NCBI RefSeq assembly: GCF_038630985.1
Contig: NZ_CP152049.1
Coordinates: 3,305,501-3,369,500 of the forward strand
Direction of reading: 5' to 3'
Origin: Paenibacillus sp. FSL H8-0548
GTDB lineage: Bacteria; Bacillota; Bacilli; Paenibacillales; Paenibacillaceae
Length of the DNA: 64,000 nucleotides
Shown here piece by piece: positions 26,969-36,097 of this stretch. A model generated the notes under the pieces. That model was given only the letters and a program-made list of their open reading frames with translations, made no database searches and was not told the origin of the DNA. The stretch's first letter is position 1; each line of letters starts with the position of its first letter. The position numbers and the translations under genes are program-made.

Positions 26969-27447
26969 GCAAAAAACTTGAGGGTAACGGCCGTTGGGAA
27001 TCCAGTCGAATGATGCTTCCAGAACATAGGGAACAATATTTAAGTCGGAGGCACGGACATCAAGAGCAAGTAAAGACGGCGTTACCGAGTAAGGAAGAAC
27101 TTGAATTAGTACGGGATTTTGTTCTACTTCCTATGATGCTAACAATAGTTGATAAAAATAGTACTGAGGTTGGACTCTCCTCCTACTCACTAAAAAATCT
27201 TTATATAAAAGCTTCCCAAGCTCTAATGATACGAATTCACGCAGATCTAAGCGAGGTAAGGAAAAAAATGAAAGTAAGAAACATTAAAGTATTCGAAGAA
27301 GAGCGCGTGGACAGTGCTATCCATTATCGCTTTGTTTGCCGAGGATATGAAGATACGTTTGCAATGATGCGTGATGTAGCACGAGCGGAAATAAGTGTGC
27401 GGATTTCAAGGTATGTATCTGATATGTTTAGACATAATGAGAAGTGA
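26965..27447 (+). CDS. YolD-like protein, partner of the Y-family polymerase
   Basis: 160 residues from a GTG overlapping the polymerase stop. The N-terminus (NGRWESSRMMLPEHREQYL) is the YolD-like signature. YolD proteins accompany UvrX/DinB-type polymerases in Bacillus chromosomes and prophages, and are often viewed as UmuD analogues. The operon is LexA-controlled, so both products should rise after DNA damage. A terminator follows 14 bases after the stop. Confidence 0.85.
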   Translation: MSKKLEGNGRWESSRMMLPEHREQYLSRRHGHQEQVKTALPSKEELELVRDFVLLPMMLTIVDKNSTEVGLSSYSLKNLYIKASQALMIRIHADLSEVRKKMKVRNIKVFEEERVDSAIHYRFVCRGYEDTFAMMRDVARAEISVRISRYVSDMFRHNEK

Positions 27448-27460
27448 GTCTATTGTATGG

Positions 27461-27490
27461 AAAGTGGCCGGTCACAGGCCACTTTTATTA
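27461..27490 (+). terminator. Terminator of the SOS polymerase operon
   Basis: Perfect 9-bp stem AAAGTGGCC/GGCCACTTT, 8-base loop, followed by a short T/A tail. Confidence 0.85.
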
Positions 27491-27729
27491 GTGAATTATT
27501 TATTCCAGAATTTCTTTGCATCGAAAGGCTTTGCGTTCGATAGGCAAGTTTATTCTCGTTATATACGGAACTTACGCTCTTATCCTATGATTTTTTTGTG
27601 GTTATTTTTGATAACAGCGGGTCAGAGGAGCTGTAGAGGATTCGCTATTGTATTTACTCCACGCAGCTGATATGGTAAGGAAATAAACCAACTGAGGAAG
27701 TTGGAATTAATGTTACTGGAGGGATCGTA

Positions 27730-28665
27730 TTGACCCAAATTGCTAACAATTTAACGGAGCTTGTTGGAAATACACCACTTTTGGGACTTAATAATTTTAT
27801 GAAGCAGCAGCAGGTTGAAGCGAAGCTTATTGCGAAGCTAGAATACTTTAATCCAGCTGGAAGCGTTAAGGATAGAATTGGCGTGGCCATGATAAAAGAT
27901 GCGGAAGAGAGAGGCCTTATTAATCAGCAGTCTGTTATTGTGGAGCCTACTAGCGGGAATACCGGCGTTGGTCTTGCCTTTGCGGCTGCTGCCCTTGGCT
28001 ACCGATTGATCATAACGCTGCCTGAGAGCTTTAGTGTAGAGCGTCGCAAGTTGTTGCTTGCGCTAGGCGCTGAATTAGTACTTACTCCGGCCAATGAGGG
28101 AATGGCCGGCGCGATTAGAATGGCAGAGGAGATCGCAGCAGCTACACCTAACTCCTATATACCTCAGCAATTCAATAATCCAGCCAATCCAGCTATTCAT
28201 AAAAAAACGACAGCGGAAGAGATTTGGAGAGATACGGACGGTGAGATTGACTTTTTTGTTGCGGGTGTCGGCACTGGAGGCACGATTTCGGGTGTGGGCG
28301 CAGCCCTTAAGGAGAAAAATCCAGCTGTAAGGCTCGTTGCAGTCGAGCCAGCTGATTCTCCCGTGCTCTCTGGCGGCAATAAAGGGATGCATAAAATTCA
28401 AGGGATCGGCGCTGGATTTGTTCCTGATAACTTTCATGAGGCCGTTGTAGATGAAATCATTCAAGTGAAGAACGAGCCTGCTTTTGAAACGGCTAGACAG
28501 CTTGCCAAAAGTGAAGGTCTGCTTGTAGGCATCTCTTCAGGCGCTGCTGTTTACGCAGCTCTACAAATTGCGAAGAGACCAGGAAATAACAATAAAAAAA
28601 TAGTCGTCTTGCTGCCGGATACAGGAGAGCGGTACTTATCGACGGCTCTATATCCAGACGCATAA
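27730..28665 (+). CDS. cysK: Cysteine synthase A
   Basis: 311 residues. PLP enzyme: [12 protein letters not shown] carries the PLP lysine, [13 protein letters not shown] is the Asn/substrate loop, [12 protein letters not shown] binds the phosphate, and GISSGAA follows. It makes cysteine from O-acetylserine and sulfide. The start is TTG at 27730 after TGGAGGGATCG. No T-box or SAM riboswitch is visible in the 280 bases upstream. Single gene with its own terminator. Confidence 0.95.
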   Translation: MTQIANNLTELVGNTPLLGLNNFMKQQQVEAKLIAKLEYFNPAGSVKDRIGVAMIKDAEERGLINQQSVIVEPTSGNTGVGLAFAAAALGYRLIITLPESFSVERRKLLLALGAELVLTPANEGMAGAIRMAEEIAAATPNSYIPQQFNNPANPAIHKKTTAEEIWRDTDGEIDFFVAGVGTGGTISGVGAALKEKNPAVRLVAVEPADSPVLSGGNKGMHKIQGIGAGFVPDNFHEAVVDEIIQVKNEPAFETARQLAKSEGLLVGISSGAAVYAALQIAKRPGNNNKKIVVLLPDTGERYLSTALYPDA

Positions 28666-28679
28666 GACAATCGAACCAG

Positions 28680-28713
28680 GCAGCTGCAGCTAATATGCAG
28701 CTGCTTTTTTTTT
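28680..28713 (+). terminator. Terminator of cysK
   Basis: Perfect 9-bp stem GCAGCTGCA/TGCAGCTGC, 7-base loop, run of 9 T. Confidence 0.92.
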
Positions 28714-28822
28714 ATATTTTACACCGCCACAATGGTTTCAAGCACACTCCGAAATAATGCAGTACATATTTAAACCCATAATGCGCCAAAATAGAAGCAA
28801 CATGGAAACGAAAGGTGCTATT

Positions 28823-30370
28823 ATGATCCAACAAACCGCAGGAGCGCTAACGCCGTTTAGTCCATCATTACAAGCGAACGTTAATATGATTCGCGATCGT
28901 TTCGGAGGAAGCACCGATATTGTGATTCGAATATTTCGCAGCGATGCGGCTCCAGAGCGTGAGATTGCAATTATGTATGTAGAGGGCATTGTGGATTCGG
29001 AGACGATCAACAAAAGTATTATGGAGCCGTTAATGTCTATGCAGCTGCCGCCCCATACCTATATATTGGACGGCAAGCTGCTGGAAGCGCTTCGCAGTTG
29101 TGTTGTTTCCGTTGGATCGGTTAAGGAAATTACGGCATTAGAGCAAGCACTCCAGGATATGACAGATGGAGTATGCTTAATTATGGCGGACGGATGTGCT
29201 GCGGCATTAACAGCAGATGCAAGCGGGGGAGATCAGCGCGCAGTATCGACACCTCAGACTCAAACGGTCATTCGGGGACCGCAGCATGCGTTTGTAGAAA
29301 ATCTTCGTACGAATATTAGCCTGATTCGGCGTATTATTCGATCCTCTGATCTTCATGTGCAGGTTCATAAGCTAGGTGAGCAAACCCATACGAATGTGGC
29401 AGTGTTGTATTTGCACGGGATAGCCGATGAAGGGGTTGTGAAGGAGGCATACCGCAGACTGGCAGCTATCGAGATCGATGGCGTGCTTGAGAGTGGATAT
29501 GTAGAGGAGTTTATTCAAGACGAGACGTTCACCTTGTTCCCGACGCTCCTGAATACGGAACGGCCAGATACTGTGGCAGCGGCGCTGCTGGAGGGAAAGG
29601 TGGCAGTTATAGTCGATGGGTCGCCTATAGCGCTAATGGCTCCGACGACCTTTTTCACCTTTTTTCAATCGCCGGAGGATTATTACCAAAGGTTTGATAT
29701 TGCATCGTTTGTTCGTATCATTCGTTATGTTGCCTATGTGGTTTCAATTATTTTGCCTGCCTTATACATTTCCGTTACGACGTATCATCAGGAGATGCTT
29801 CCAACTACATTGCTGATTAGTCTAGCAGCGCAGAGAGAAGGGGTTCCTTTCCCAGGCCTCGTCGAAGCGCTGTTAATGGAGATGACCTTCGAGGTGCTGC
29901 GCGAGGCGGGACTGCGTATGCCGCGTGCGATAGGGCCCGCGATTTCAATCGTCGGCGCGCTCGTGCTGGGACAAGCTGCGGTGCAGGCAGGCATTGTATC
30001 GGCGGGAATGGTTATCATCGTATCCTTTACGGCGATTTCAAATTTTGTCATGCCGGAATACAATATGGGGGCTACCTCCCGTATCATTCGTTTCCTCTTT
30101 ATGATTATGGCGGGGATGTTCGGCTTTTTCGGCATTTTTATTTCGGTGCTGTTTATGTTGATTCACTTAGTGTCGCTGCGCTCCTTCGGAGTACCCTACA
30201 TGTCTCCTATGGCCCCGAAGCCGACCAAGCCAAGGCTATGGAAAGATGTATTCATCAGGCTGCCATGGTGGGCGATTGTATTTCGTCCGCTTGATCTGGA
30301 TCTGCGCAATCTTAAGCGGCGACCGAACGGGAAGAGGCCGCCGGCGCAGCGTCATTCGGATAAACCGTAA
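28823..30370 (+). CDS. GerA-family spore germination protein (subunit A)
   Basis: About 515 residues from ATG 28823, which has AAAGGTG 6 bases upstream. The first half is the two-lobed cytosolic N-terminal domain (FVENLRTNISLIRRIIRSSD, HIKLGEQTHTNVAVLYL-like strands); the second half has about five membrane spans (VRIIRYVAYVVSIILPALYI, ISIVGALVLGQAAVQAG, FLFMIMAGMFGFFGIFI). GerA proteins form the nutrient-gated channel of the germinant receptor in the spore inner membrane. First gene of an A-C-B operon. Gene-specific names cannot be given. Confidence 0.93.
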   Translation: MIQQTAGALTPFSPSLQANVNMIRDRFGGSTDIVIRIFRSDAAPEREIAIMYVEGIVDSETINKSIMEPLMSMQLPPHTYILDGKLLEALRSCVVSVGSVKEITALEQALQDMTDGVCLIMADGCAAALTADASGGDQRAVSTPQTQTVIRGPQHAFVENLRTNISLIRRIIRSSDLHVQVHKLGEQTHTNVAVLYLHGIADEGVVKEAYRRLAAIEIDGVLESGYVEEFIQDETFTLFPTLLNTERPDTVAAALLEGKVAVIVDGSPIALMAPTTFFTFFQSPEDYYQRFDIASFVRIIRYVAYVVSIILPALYISVTTYHQEMLPTTLLISLAAQREGVPFPGLVEALLMEMTFEVLREAGLRMPRAIGPAISIVGALVLGQAAVQAGIVSAGMVIIVSFTAISNFVMPEYNMGATSRIIRFLFMIMAGMFGFFGIFISVLFMLIHLVSLRSFGVPYMSPMAPKPTKPRLWKDVFIRLPWWAIVFRPLDLDLRNLKRRPNGKRPPAQRHSDKP

Positions 30371-30390
30371 CAAAAAAGGGAGGAATGGCT

Positions 30391-31599
30391 ATGAATATTT
30401 GGAAGCTGCTGCTGCCGCTGCTCGTATGTGTACTGACTGCAGGCTGCTGGAACAGTGTGGAGCTGAACGATATTGCTGTCATTTCGGGAACAGGCATTGA
30501 TTGGAAGGACGGCAGCTGGGTCGTTTCCTATCAGGTTGTCATGCCGCAGGTTATTTCCAGTCAAAGTCCGTCGAGCAACGCAGCGGCAGTCAACGTGTTT
30601 TCGACAAAGGCGGAGAGCTTTCGAGGCGCAGTAAGCAAGACCAGCCTGGAGATATCCAGACGTCTCTACTTCTCACATACTCAAATTGTCATCATCGGCC
30701 AGGAGGCGGCCCGCAAAGGATTCGGTTCGCTGCTTGATACCTATTTGCGCAATCATGATTCGCGTGAGACTGTCAGTGTATATTTATCGAAGGGAAGCGC
30801 GCGCCGCATGCTGGAGCAGCTCGTTCCGCTTGAAAAAATTCCAGCTGCAGCGATTCAGCGCATGACCATGAATGAGGAAATGAACAGCTCTACTTTCCGC
30901 GAAATGACGATACATCAGGTGCTGCTGGATTTGCTGGGTCCGGTGCATGCCACCGCAATACCAGGACTCGTCATTGCCGGGACGAATGAGAGTATAGATA
31001 GCACGGAGCAGCTCACTAGAACAAGTACACCCGCTAAGGTGAGATTATTTGATCTGGGGCTGATTTCGGGCGATAAGCTGATTGGCTGGATTAACAACGA
31101 TGAAAGCGAAGGCGTGATGTGGCTATCCAATCATGTAAAGAAAACGACGATCCCCTTTACATGTGCGGAGAATGGGAAGGGACAGAGAGGCTCATCAGTT
31201 AGAATTACGCATGCGAGAACTAAGCTTCGCCCCGAGCCGGCGAACGGCAAATGGATTATGCATGTGGATGTGCAAGCAGAAGGAACTCTGCTCGAGTACG
31301 ATTGCCAAGGCGATCTAGCAGATCCGAAGCAGGTCGAAGAGGTTGAGAAGCTCATCGAAGGCGAGATAACTGCCATTATGGAGAAGGGCTGGAAGGCTGT
31401 TCGCAAATATAAAGCAGATGTCATAGGCTTTGGGAGCGTCATTCATCAAAAATATCCGAAGCAATGGTCAAAAACAAGCGATAGCTGGTCGGAGCTGTTT
31501 CCAAGCACGGAAGTAAAGCTATCGATAAAAGTGAAGCTGAATTCAACGGGCCTGAGCGGAAGCAGTTTTAAGATGTCACAGAAAAAGCGCGGCTCATAA
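30391..31599 (+). CDS. GerC-family spore germination lipoprotein
   Basis: 402 residues from ATG 30391, with GGGAGG 8 bases upstream; 30385 is too close. Lipoprotein signal with lipobox LTAGC, then WNSVELNDIAVISGTGIDW, the standard Ger(x)C opening, and a C-terminal domain ending with a Lys-rich tail. It is anchored on the outer face of the spore inner membrane as the third part of the germinant receptor. Confidence 0.93.
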   Translation: MNIWKLLLPLLVCVLTAGCWNSVELNDIAVISGTGIDWKDGSWVVSYQVVMPQVISSQSPSSNAAAVNVFSTKAESFRGAVSKTSLEISRRLYFSHTQIVIIGQEAARKGFGSLLDTYLRNHDSRETVSVYLSKGSARRMLEQLVPLEKIPAAAIQRMTMNEEMNSSTFREMTIHQVLLDLLGPVHATAIPGLVIAGTNESIDSTEQLTRTSTPAKVRLFDLGLISGDKLIGWINNDESEGVMWLSNHVKKTTIPFTCAENGKGQRGSSVRITHARTKLRPEPANGKWIMHVDVQAEGTLLEYDCQGDLADPKQVEEVEKLIEGEITAIMEKGWKAVRKYKADVIGFGSVIHQKYPKQWSKTSDSWSELFPSTEVKLSIKVKLNSTGLSGSSFKMSQKKRGS

Positions 31600-31616
31600 A
31601 CAGAAAGGAGGAAGCT

Positions 31617-32708
31617 ATGCAGCAGATCGGGAAAAGTCAGCTTTCTGTATTTATTATCGTTTTTTTGATCGGCAGTACGCCTTTGTTTGAACTAGGCATC
31701 AAGGCTAAGCAGGACGCATGGATCGCGATGATATTGGCTGCAATTGCCGGTCTGCTGCTGGCTGTGATGTATGTTCACATCCAGAAGCGTTCTCCGGAGT
31801 CCGAGCTGGCCGAGCTGTATATTATGCATTTTGGACGCTATCTCGGAGGGTTTGTTGGACTTCTATACGCTTTATGGTTCGCGTATGAATCGATGCGCAA
31901 TGTACGGGACGTCGGCGAGCTAACCGTGATGGCACTGCTTACCTCTACTCCGAGGTGGATAATTATGCTGCTCATCATTAGCGTTGCCGCATACACGGTC
32001 AGCAAGGGACTCGAAGTATTTGTACGCGTCGTGCAGCTGCTGTTTCCAATTGCGGCGATCAGCTATGGTTTTCTTCTCGTGCTGCTGTTCATTACTCGAT
32101 TGCCCCAAATTACAAATTTGCTGCCGATTTTAGAAAATGGGTTGCTGCCTGTCATGAAGGTGGCCTTCCCCGATTTGCTGTCATTCCCCTTTGGACAAAT
32201 GGTCGTTTTTTTCGTTTTTTGGAAGCATGTAAGTGAGAAGAAAATAATTGGCCGAGTGTCTTATTGGGCCTATATCTGCGTATCCGTTTTCCTTATTCTT
32301 ATGAATGTGCTCACGCTGTGTGTTCTAGGACCAGAGCTTGCTGCTCTTACAGCGCTTCCGCTGCTTGAGGTTGTGCAATTGATTAGAATTGCTAATATTT
32401 TGGAGCGGCTGGACGTTACGGTGACGCTGCTTTTGTTTATTGGTCTTTATGTCAAAATGACTGCTATGTATATGGCATCAGTATTCACTTTCAAGGCCGT
32501 AACCGGTATAGCCTATCGTTATTGCGTGCTGCCCATAGGAATTGTTATTTACGGAGCTTCCTTTCTAGAGACGAACAATACATATCACATGTGGATTGGA
32601 CTTGAAATTACGCTGAAGTTCGTTCCTATATTTCAAATTGTGTTGCCGCTGCTTATGCTCATTGTGGGTATTCGGAAAAAATATAAAAGCAGCATTGCGG
32701 CCGGGTAG
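31617..32708 (+). CDS. GerB-family spore germination permease
   Basis: 363 residues, about 10 membrane spans, endospore-germination branch of the APC superfamily (IGKSQLSVFIIVFLIGSTPL; RSPESELAELYIMHFGRYLG; SFPFGQMVVFFVFWK). In the receptor it binds the nutrient germinant. It follows gerC by 17 bases with AAAGGAGG before the ATG. Three subunits, A, C and B, in one operon make a complete receptor. Confidence 0.92.
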   Translation: MQQIGKSQLSVFIIVFLIGSTPLFELGIKAKQDAWIAMILAAIAGLLLAVMYVHIQKRSPESELAELYIMHFGRYLGGFVGLLYALWFAYESMRNVRDVGELTVMALLTSTPRWIIMLLIISVAAYTVSKGLEVFVRVVQLLFPIAAISYGFLLVLLFITRLPQITNLLPILENGLLPVMKVAFPDLLSFPFGQMVVFFVFWKHVSEKKIIGRVSYWAYICVSVFLILMNVLTLCVLGPELAALTALPLLEVVQLIRIANILERLDVTVTLLLFIGLYVKMTAMYMASVFTFKAVTGIAYRYCVLPIGIVIYGASFLETNNTYHMWIGLEITLKFVPIFQIVLPLLMLIVGIRKKYKSSIAAG

Positions 32709-32747
32709 TTAGCTTCCCGTTTTCACCGAAACGGAAGTGGTGACATA

Positions 32748-32848
32748 TTTTAAAATATAGGAAAGTATCATTTCGTCATACTTTCTCTATATTTCTCCGG
32801 AATGAAACACGCCACCGCCATAAGGCCGGCGACAGCCGTTTCACCTTG
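32748..32848. repeat. Dispersed intergenic repeat family B, copy 1
   Basis: Aligns with 57727-57827. Shared order: AAATATAGGAAAG, ATTTCGTCATACTTTCTC, TATATTTCT, GGAATGAAACRCGC, an ACCGCC-rich centre, GGCGACAGCCGTTTCACC. AAATATAGGAAAG and CTTTCTCTATATTT form an imperfect inverted repeat, and CCGCC/GGCGG can form a second hairpin. It lies just after the germination operon and may also end its transcript. Confidence 0.85.
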
Positions 32849-32930
32849 AAATATAGGAAAGCTGCGTATATTTCACCGCGAAACGGGCTTGTGCCGCCGA
32901 AGGACTGCGTAAGCCGTTTACGCTCGCTTG
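32849..32930. repeat. Family B, degenerate second unit in tandem
   Basis: Starts again with AAATATAGGAAAG and keeps TATATTTC, GAAACG, GCCGCCGAAGGACTG and AAGCCGTTT in the same order as copy 1, but lacks the middle of the left arm. It ends at the ribosome-binding site of the glycosyltransferase gene, so the repeat is its 5' untranslated region. Confidence 0.6.
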
Positions 32931-32942
32931 AGGAGGATACGC

Positions 32943-34367
32943 GTGAGCGATGACAAATGCATAACAAGCATAGTTCTCGTTACTTGCAATGAGCTTGATT
33001 ACACGAAGCAATGCGTAGAGAGCATACAGCGGCATACGGAACGAGGCTCCTATGAGCTTATTATTGTAGATAACGGATCGATTGATGGTACTGTGCAATG
33101 GGCCAAAAAACAAGGCGGCATTCTTGTGATTGATAACGGATGCAATGTCGGCTCCTCTAAGGGCTGCAATATAGGGCTTGCTGCGGCCTCAGGAGAGCTT
33201 CTTATGCTGCTCAATCACGATATGATCGTAACGCCAGGCTGGCTGGACGGATTAAAGCGCTGCTTGCGGAGTGATGATCGGATTGGAGCAGTTAGCCCTG
33301 TAACGAATTCAGACTCGTATTGGACAGCTATAACAGTTCCCTACAAGACGATAGAGGAAATGGAGCTATACGCTTGTGCACTGCATGCGCTTCCCGATAA
33401 AGCAAAGTGGGAGGAGTGCATCAAGCTGGTTAGCTATTGTCTGCTGATAAGACGAGAGGCATGGGAGCAGGCGGGGCCGCTGGACGAGAGCTTCGATATG
33501 AGCGATTTTGAAGTTGATGACTACAGCTTGCGGCTGCGGCTGGCAGGCTATAGGCTAATGCTCGGTGGAGATACGTTCATACATTCGAGCGGGGAAAATA
33601 CTGCGAGCTCCGCAGATCCAGCAGAGTTCCAGGAGAGATTTAAGGGGAATAGTAAAGTTTTTATGAGGAAATGGGGCTTTTATCCAAGTGATATAACGTT
33701 TATGCGCAAGGACATTAGTACAGTCATTCAGCGGGAATCCCATGAATATAAAAGGAAAGCCTGCTCGATCATGGAGCTTGGCTGCGGCTGCGGAGCTGCA
33801 GCTCTTTATTTGAAGAAGCCATTTCTTACGGCAAGATGGTACGGCGTGGAGCAAAATGAGCTGGCCGCGACAATTGCTGAAACTTCAGGAATGACCGTAT
33901 TCCGCTCTAGTGAGCCGGAGGACTGGCTGCTGCCAGCAGAGGGGCTGGATGGCATCATCGTCAGTGATGCACATACTTACGGATCACCGGAGACGATGAA
34001 GCGGCTAGTTAGCCTGCTTAGGCCGGGCGGCTGGGTGGTTGGCTGCTTCGCGAACCGGCTTTATTTTGGCAATATCAGAAAATATTTAGATCCTATGAAT
34101 GCAGAGGCGCAGCGCCAGGCAAGTATGCAATATACGACTCAGCAGCTCAACAAGCTTTACTTAATAGCTGGTTTTACTTTTGTGAAGGTGACGCCTACTG
34201 AGAACAAACCGCAGGAGGAGCTTGCTTATATTGGCCAGTTGGAGCAGCTCGCGGATGGGGTCATGGCAAGGGAGCTTACGGCCGACTATTTGCTGGCGTT
34301 TGGACGAATGCCTTATGCAGCCGAGGAACAGGGATGTCGTGAACATGAACCTATCTATCGGGACTAA
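32943..34367 (+). CDS. Family 2 glycosyltransferase fused to a SAM methyltransferase
   Basis: 474 residues from GTG 32943, 6 bases after GAGGAGG. Residues about 1-230 are a GT-A family 2 domain: TSIVLVTCNELDYTKQCVESI, ELIIVDNGSIDGT, LLMLLNHDMIVTPGWL (the D-x-D-like HD in the metal site), and SFDMSDFEVDDYSLRLRLAG. From about residue 270 there is a class I methyltransferase, with MELGCGCGAAALYLKK and LVSLLRPGGWVVGCF. This is typical of surface-glycan or spore-surface decoration enzymes, the substrate being unknown. Single gene. Confidence 0.82.
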   Translation: MSDDKCITSIVLVTCNELDYTKQCVESIQRHTERGSYELIIVDNGSIDGTVQWAKKQGGILVIDNGCNVGSSKGCNIGLAAASGELLMLLNHDMIVTPGWLDGLKRCLRSDDRIGAVSPVTNSDSYWTAITVPYKTIEEMELYACALHALPDKAKWEECIKLVSYCLLIRREAWEQAGPLDESFDMSDFEVDDYSLRLRLAGYRLMLGGDTFIHSSGENTASSADPAEFQERFKGNSKVFMRKWGFYPSDITFMRKDISTVIQRESHEYKRKACSIMELGCGCGAAALYLKKPFLTARWYGVEQNELAATIAETSGMTVFRSSEPEDWLLPAEGLDGIIVSDAHTYGSPETMKRLVSLLRPGGWVVGCFANRLYFGNIRKYLDPMNAEAQRQASMQYTTQQLNKLYLIAGFTFVKVTPTENKPQEELAYIGQLEQLADGVMARELTADYLLAFGRMPYAAEEQGCREHEPIYRD

Positions 34368-34430
34368 AATTAAAAAATGAATTTGACTGTTTAAAAAAAT
34401 GTCTGTATATTTACAGTGACATACAACTTA

Positions 34431-34525
34431 ATAGTATCCGGGAGCTAGGAGCACCTAGCTGAGAGGAAAACTAATCTGTTTTCGACCGTACCTGATCTGG
34501 ATAATGCCAGCGTAGGGACATAAGC
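34431..34525 (+). promoter_or_regulatory. TPP riboswitch (THI element)
   Basis: Canonical THI-box pieces in the right order: GGGAGC, GCTGAGAGG, then ACCTGATCTGGATAATGCCA and GCGTAGGGA. It senses thiamine pyrophosphate. A long stretch follows that can pair (TTGATAGGCATG with TTTGCCTGCAAC) and then a terminator at 34599, so control is most likely by transcription attenuation. It drives thiY and the following genes. Confidence 0.95.
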
Positions 34526-34598
34526 TCTGTTGATAGGCATGCTCGATCAAAACGATCTAGACTTTGCCTGCAACAGCCAGCTGCGCAGCCAATGACAT

Positions 34599-34629
34599 GG
34601 CGTCCTCCGAATCAGGAGGGCGTCTTTTT
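34599..34629 (+). terminator. Riboswitch-controlled terminator before thiY
   Basis: 10-bp stem GGCGTCCTCC/GGAGGGCGTC (two G-T pairs), loop GAATCA, then TTTTT. It lies between the TPP aptamer and thiY and is the expected expression platform. Confidence 0.85.
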
Positions 34630-34709
34630 CTTTATTTTGCTGATCCGGATACTAATGAGGCATCGTCACCAGATACAAATTGAGGCAGTGAGAGGGGAAC
34701 AAGGAGAAC

Positions 34710-35735
34710 ATGAAGCAGAGGAACGCAAGACAATTATCATGGAAGAGTGCCATGGCTATGCTCGTGCTCGTATTGGCGCTGGCAGGCTGCGGAGCAAATA
34801 ACAATACGGCGCCGCAAGAAGCGGGAGCGGACAAGCCGCTTGCGAAGGTGCAGGTTGTGCTGGACTGGACGCCAAATACGAATCATACCGGACTTTATGT
34901 AGCTAGAGATAAAGGTTTTTTTAAGGAGCAGGGCTTAGATGTAGAAATTATTCAGCCCGGTCAAAGCGGTGCAGACCAGATGGTGGCATCTGGAAAAGCG
35001 CAATTTGGCGTAAGCTATCAAGAGTCGGTGACGATGGCTAGAATCGCTGGCGTGCCGCTCGTTTCGATCGCTGCGGTCATACAGCACAACACCTCAGGTT
35101 TTGCATCCCCGCTTGCGAAAGGGATCGATTCACCGGAAAAATTTGAAGGCAAGACCTACGGTGGCTGGGGTGCTCCGGTCGAGGAGGCGGTCATTCAATC
35201 ACTGATGCTGGAAAAGGGAGCAGACGTCAGCAAAGTGAATCTGATTAGCATCGGCGACAGCGATTTTTTCTCAGCGGTGAAGCGCGATATTGATTTTGCT
35301 TGGATTTTTTATGGATGGACAGGTGTGGAGGCAGAACTTCGCGGTGAGAAGATCAATATGCTTTATTTGACCGATTACAGCGATAAGCTGGATTATTATA
35401 CACCTGTGCTAACGACCAGCGAAGCGCTGATTAAGGATCAGCCAGAGCTGGTCAAAGCGTTCACTGCTGCGGCTTCCAAAGGCTATCAGTATGCAATCAG
35501 CAATGCTGCGGATGCTGCAGAAATTTTAATGAAAGCAGAACCAGACCTCAATGCGGACCTTGTACGTGCCAGTCAAACGTGGCTCAGCTCCAAATATCAA
35601 GATGACGCGCCGCGTTGGGGCGAGCAGAAGCTTTCCGTTTGGGAAAACTACGCAAGCTGGATGTACGCGCACAAGCTGCTGGAGAAGGAGCTTGAAGCAG
35701 ACAAAGCGTTCACGAATGAGTTTTTGCCTGAGTAA
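34710..35735 (+). CDS. thiY: ThiY-type ABC transporter substrate-binding lipoprotein
   Basis: 341 residues. Lipoprotein signal with lipobox LAGC, then the NMT1/THI5-like fold: VQVVLDWTPNTNHTGLYVARDKGFFKEQG, a near-signature of pyrimidine-precursor binding proteins (shown here only in part: DWTPNTNHTGLYVARDKGFF). ThiY proteins bind hydroxymethylpyrimidine-type thiamine precursors such as formyl-aminopyrimidine. It is directly behind a TPP riboswitch, and the permease and ATPase follow two genes later. The specific ligand is inferred. Confidence 0.93.
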   Translation: MKQRNARQLSWKSAMAMLVLVLALAGCGANNNTAPQEAGADKPLAKVQVVLDWTPNTNHTGLYVARDKGFFKEQGLDVEIIQPGQSGADQMVASGKAQFGVSYQESVTMARIAGVPLVSIAAVIQHNTSGFASPLAKGIDSPEKFEGKTYGGWGAPVEEAVIQSLMLEKGADVSKVNLISIGDSDFFSAVKRDIDFAWIFYGWTGVEAELRGEKINMLYLTDYSDKLDYYTPVLTTSEALIKDQPELVKAFTAAASKGYQYAISNAADAAEILMKAEPDLNADLVRASQTWLSSKYQDDAPRWGEQKLSVWENYASWMYAHKLLEKELEADKAFTNEFLPE

Positions 35736-35794
35736 GAGCAGATGAAGCGGGTTTACCGCCTATGATAACAACGAAGAGAAAGAAGGAAACCATA

Positions 35795-36097
35795 GTGGCA
35801 AACGCACTAGTAAGCATTCAAATATTGCCGACAACACCAGGGGGAGAGAGCGTACTTCCTTATGTGGATCGGGCTATTGAAATCATTAAAGCAGCAGGAG
35901 TACCATACCGCGTTGCACCGCTTGAAACGACGATGGAGGGTGAGCTTAGTCATCTGCTAAGCGTCGTGCAGTCTATGAGCGAGGCGATGACGGAGATGGG
36001 CTGTCCGTCTGTTATTTCACAAATCAAAATTTACTACAATCCAGCCAATGGAGCTTCGATGGGCAGGCTGCTGGAGAAATATCCAGATGGGCAATAA
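35795..36097 (+). CDS. Thiamine-binding protein (MTH1187/YkoF family)
   Basis: 100 residues from GTG 35795, preceded by AAGGAAA; an ATG at 35762 is possible. A single MTH1187/YkoF-like domain: ALVSIQILPTT, VLPYVDRAIEIIKAAG, YRVAPLETTMEGEL, ISQIKIYYNP. Members bind thiamine in the cytoplasm as dimers. Inside a thiamine operon its job may be ligand capture or signalling. The permease start overlaps its last codons. Confidence 0.85.
   Translation: MANALVSIQILPTTPGGESVLPYVDRAIEIIKAAGVPYRVAPLETTMEGELSHLLSVVQSMSEAMTEMGCPSVISQIKIYYNPANGASMGRLLEKYPDGQ

Noticed and set aside
27395..27670. 91-residue frame after the YolD-like gene
   Set aside because: It starts inside that gene and runs through its terminator.
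27491..27729. Possible T-box or SAM riboswitch before cysK
   Set aside because: None of the conserved T-box or S-box elements could be found.
34368..34430. Second riboswitch before the TPP element
   Set aside because: Too short, with only A/T-rich sequence and no conserved core.
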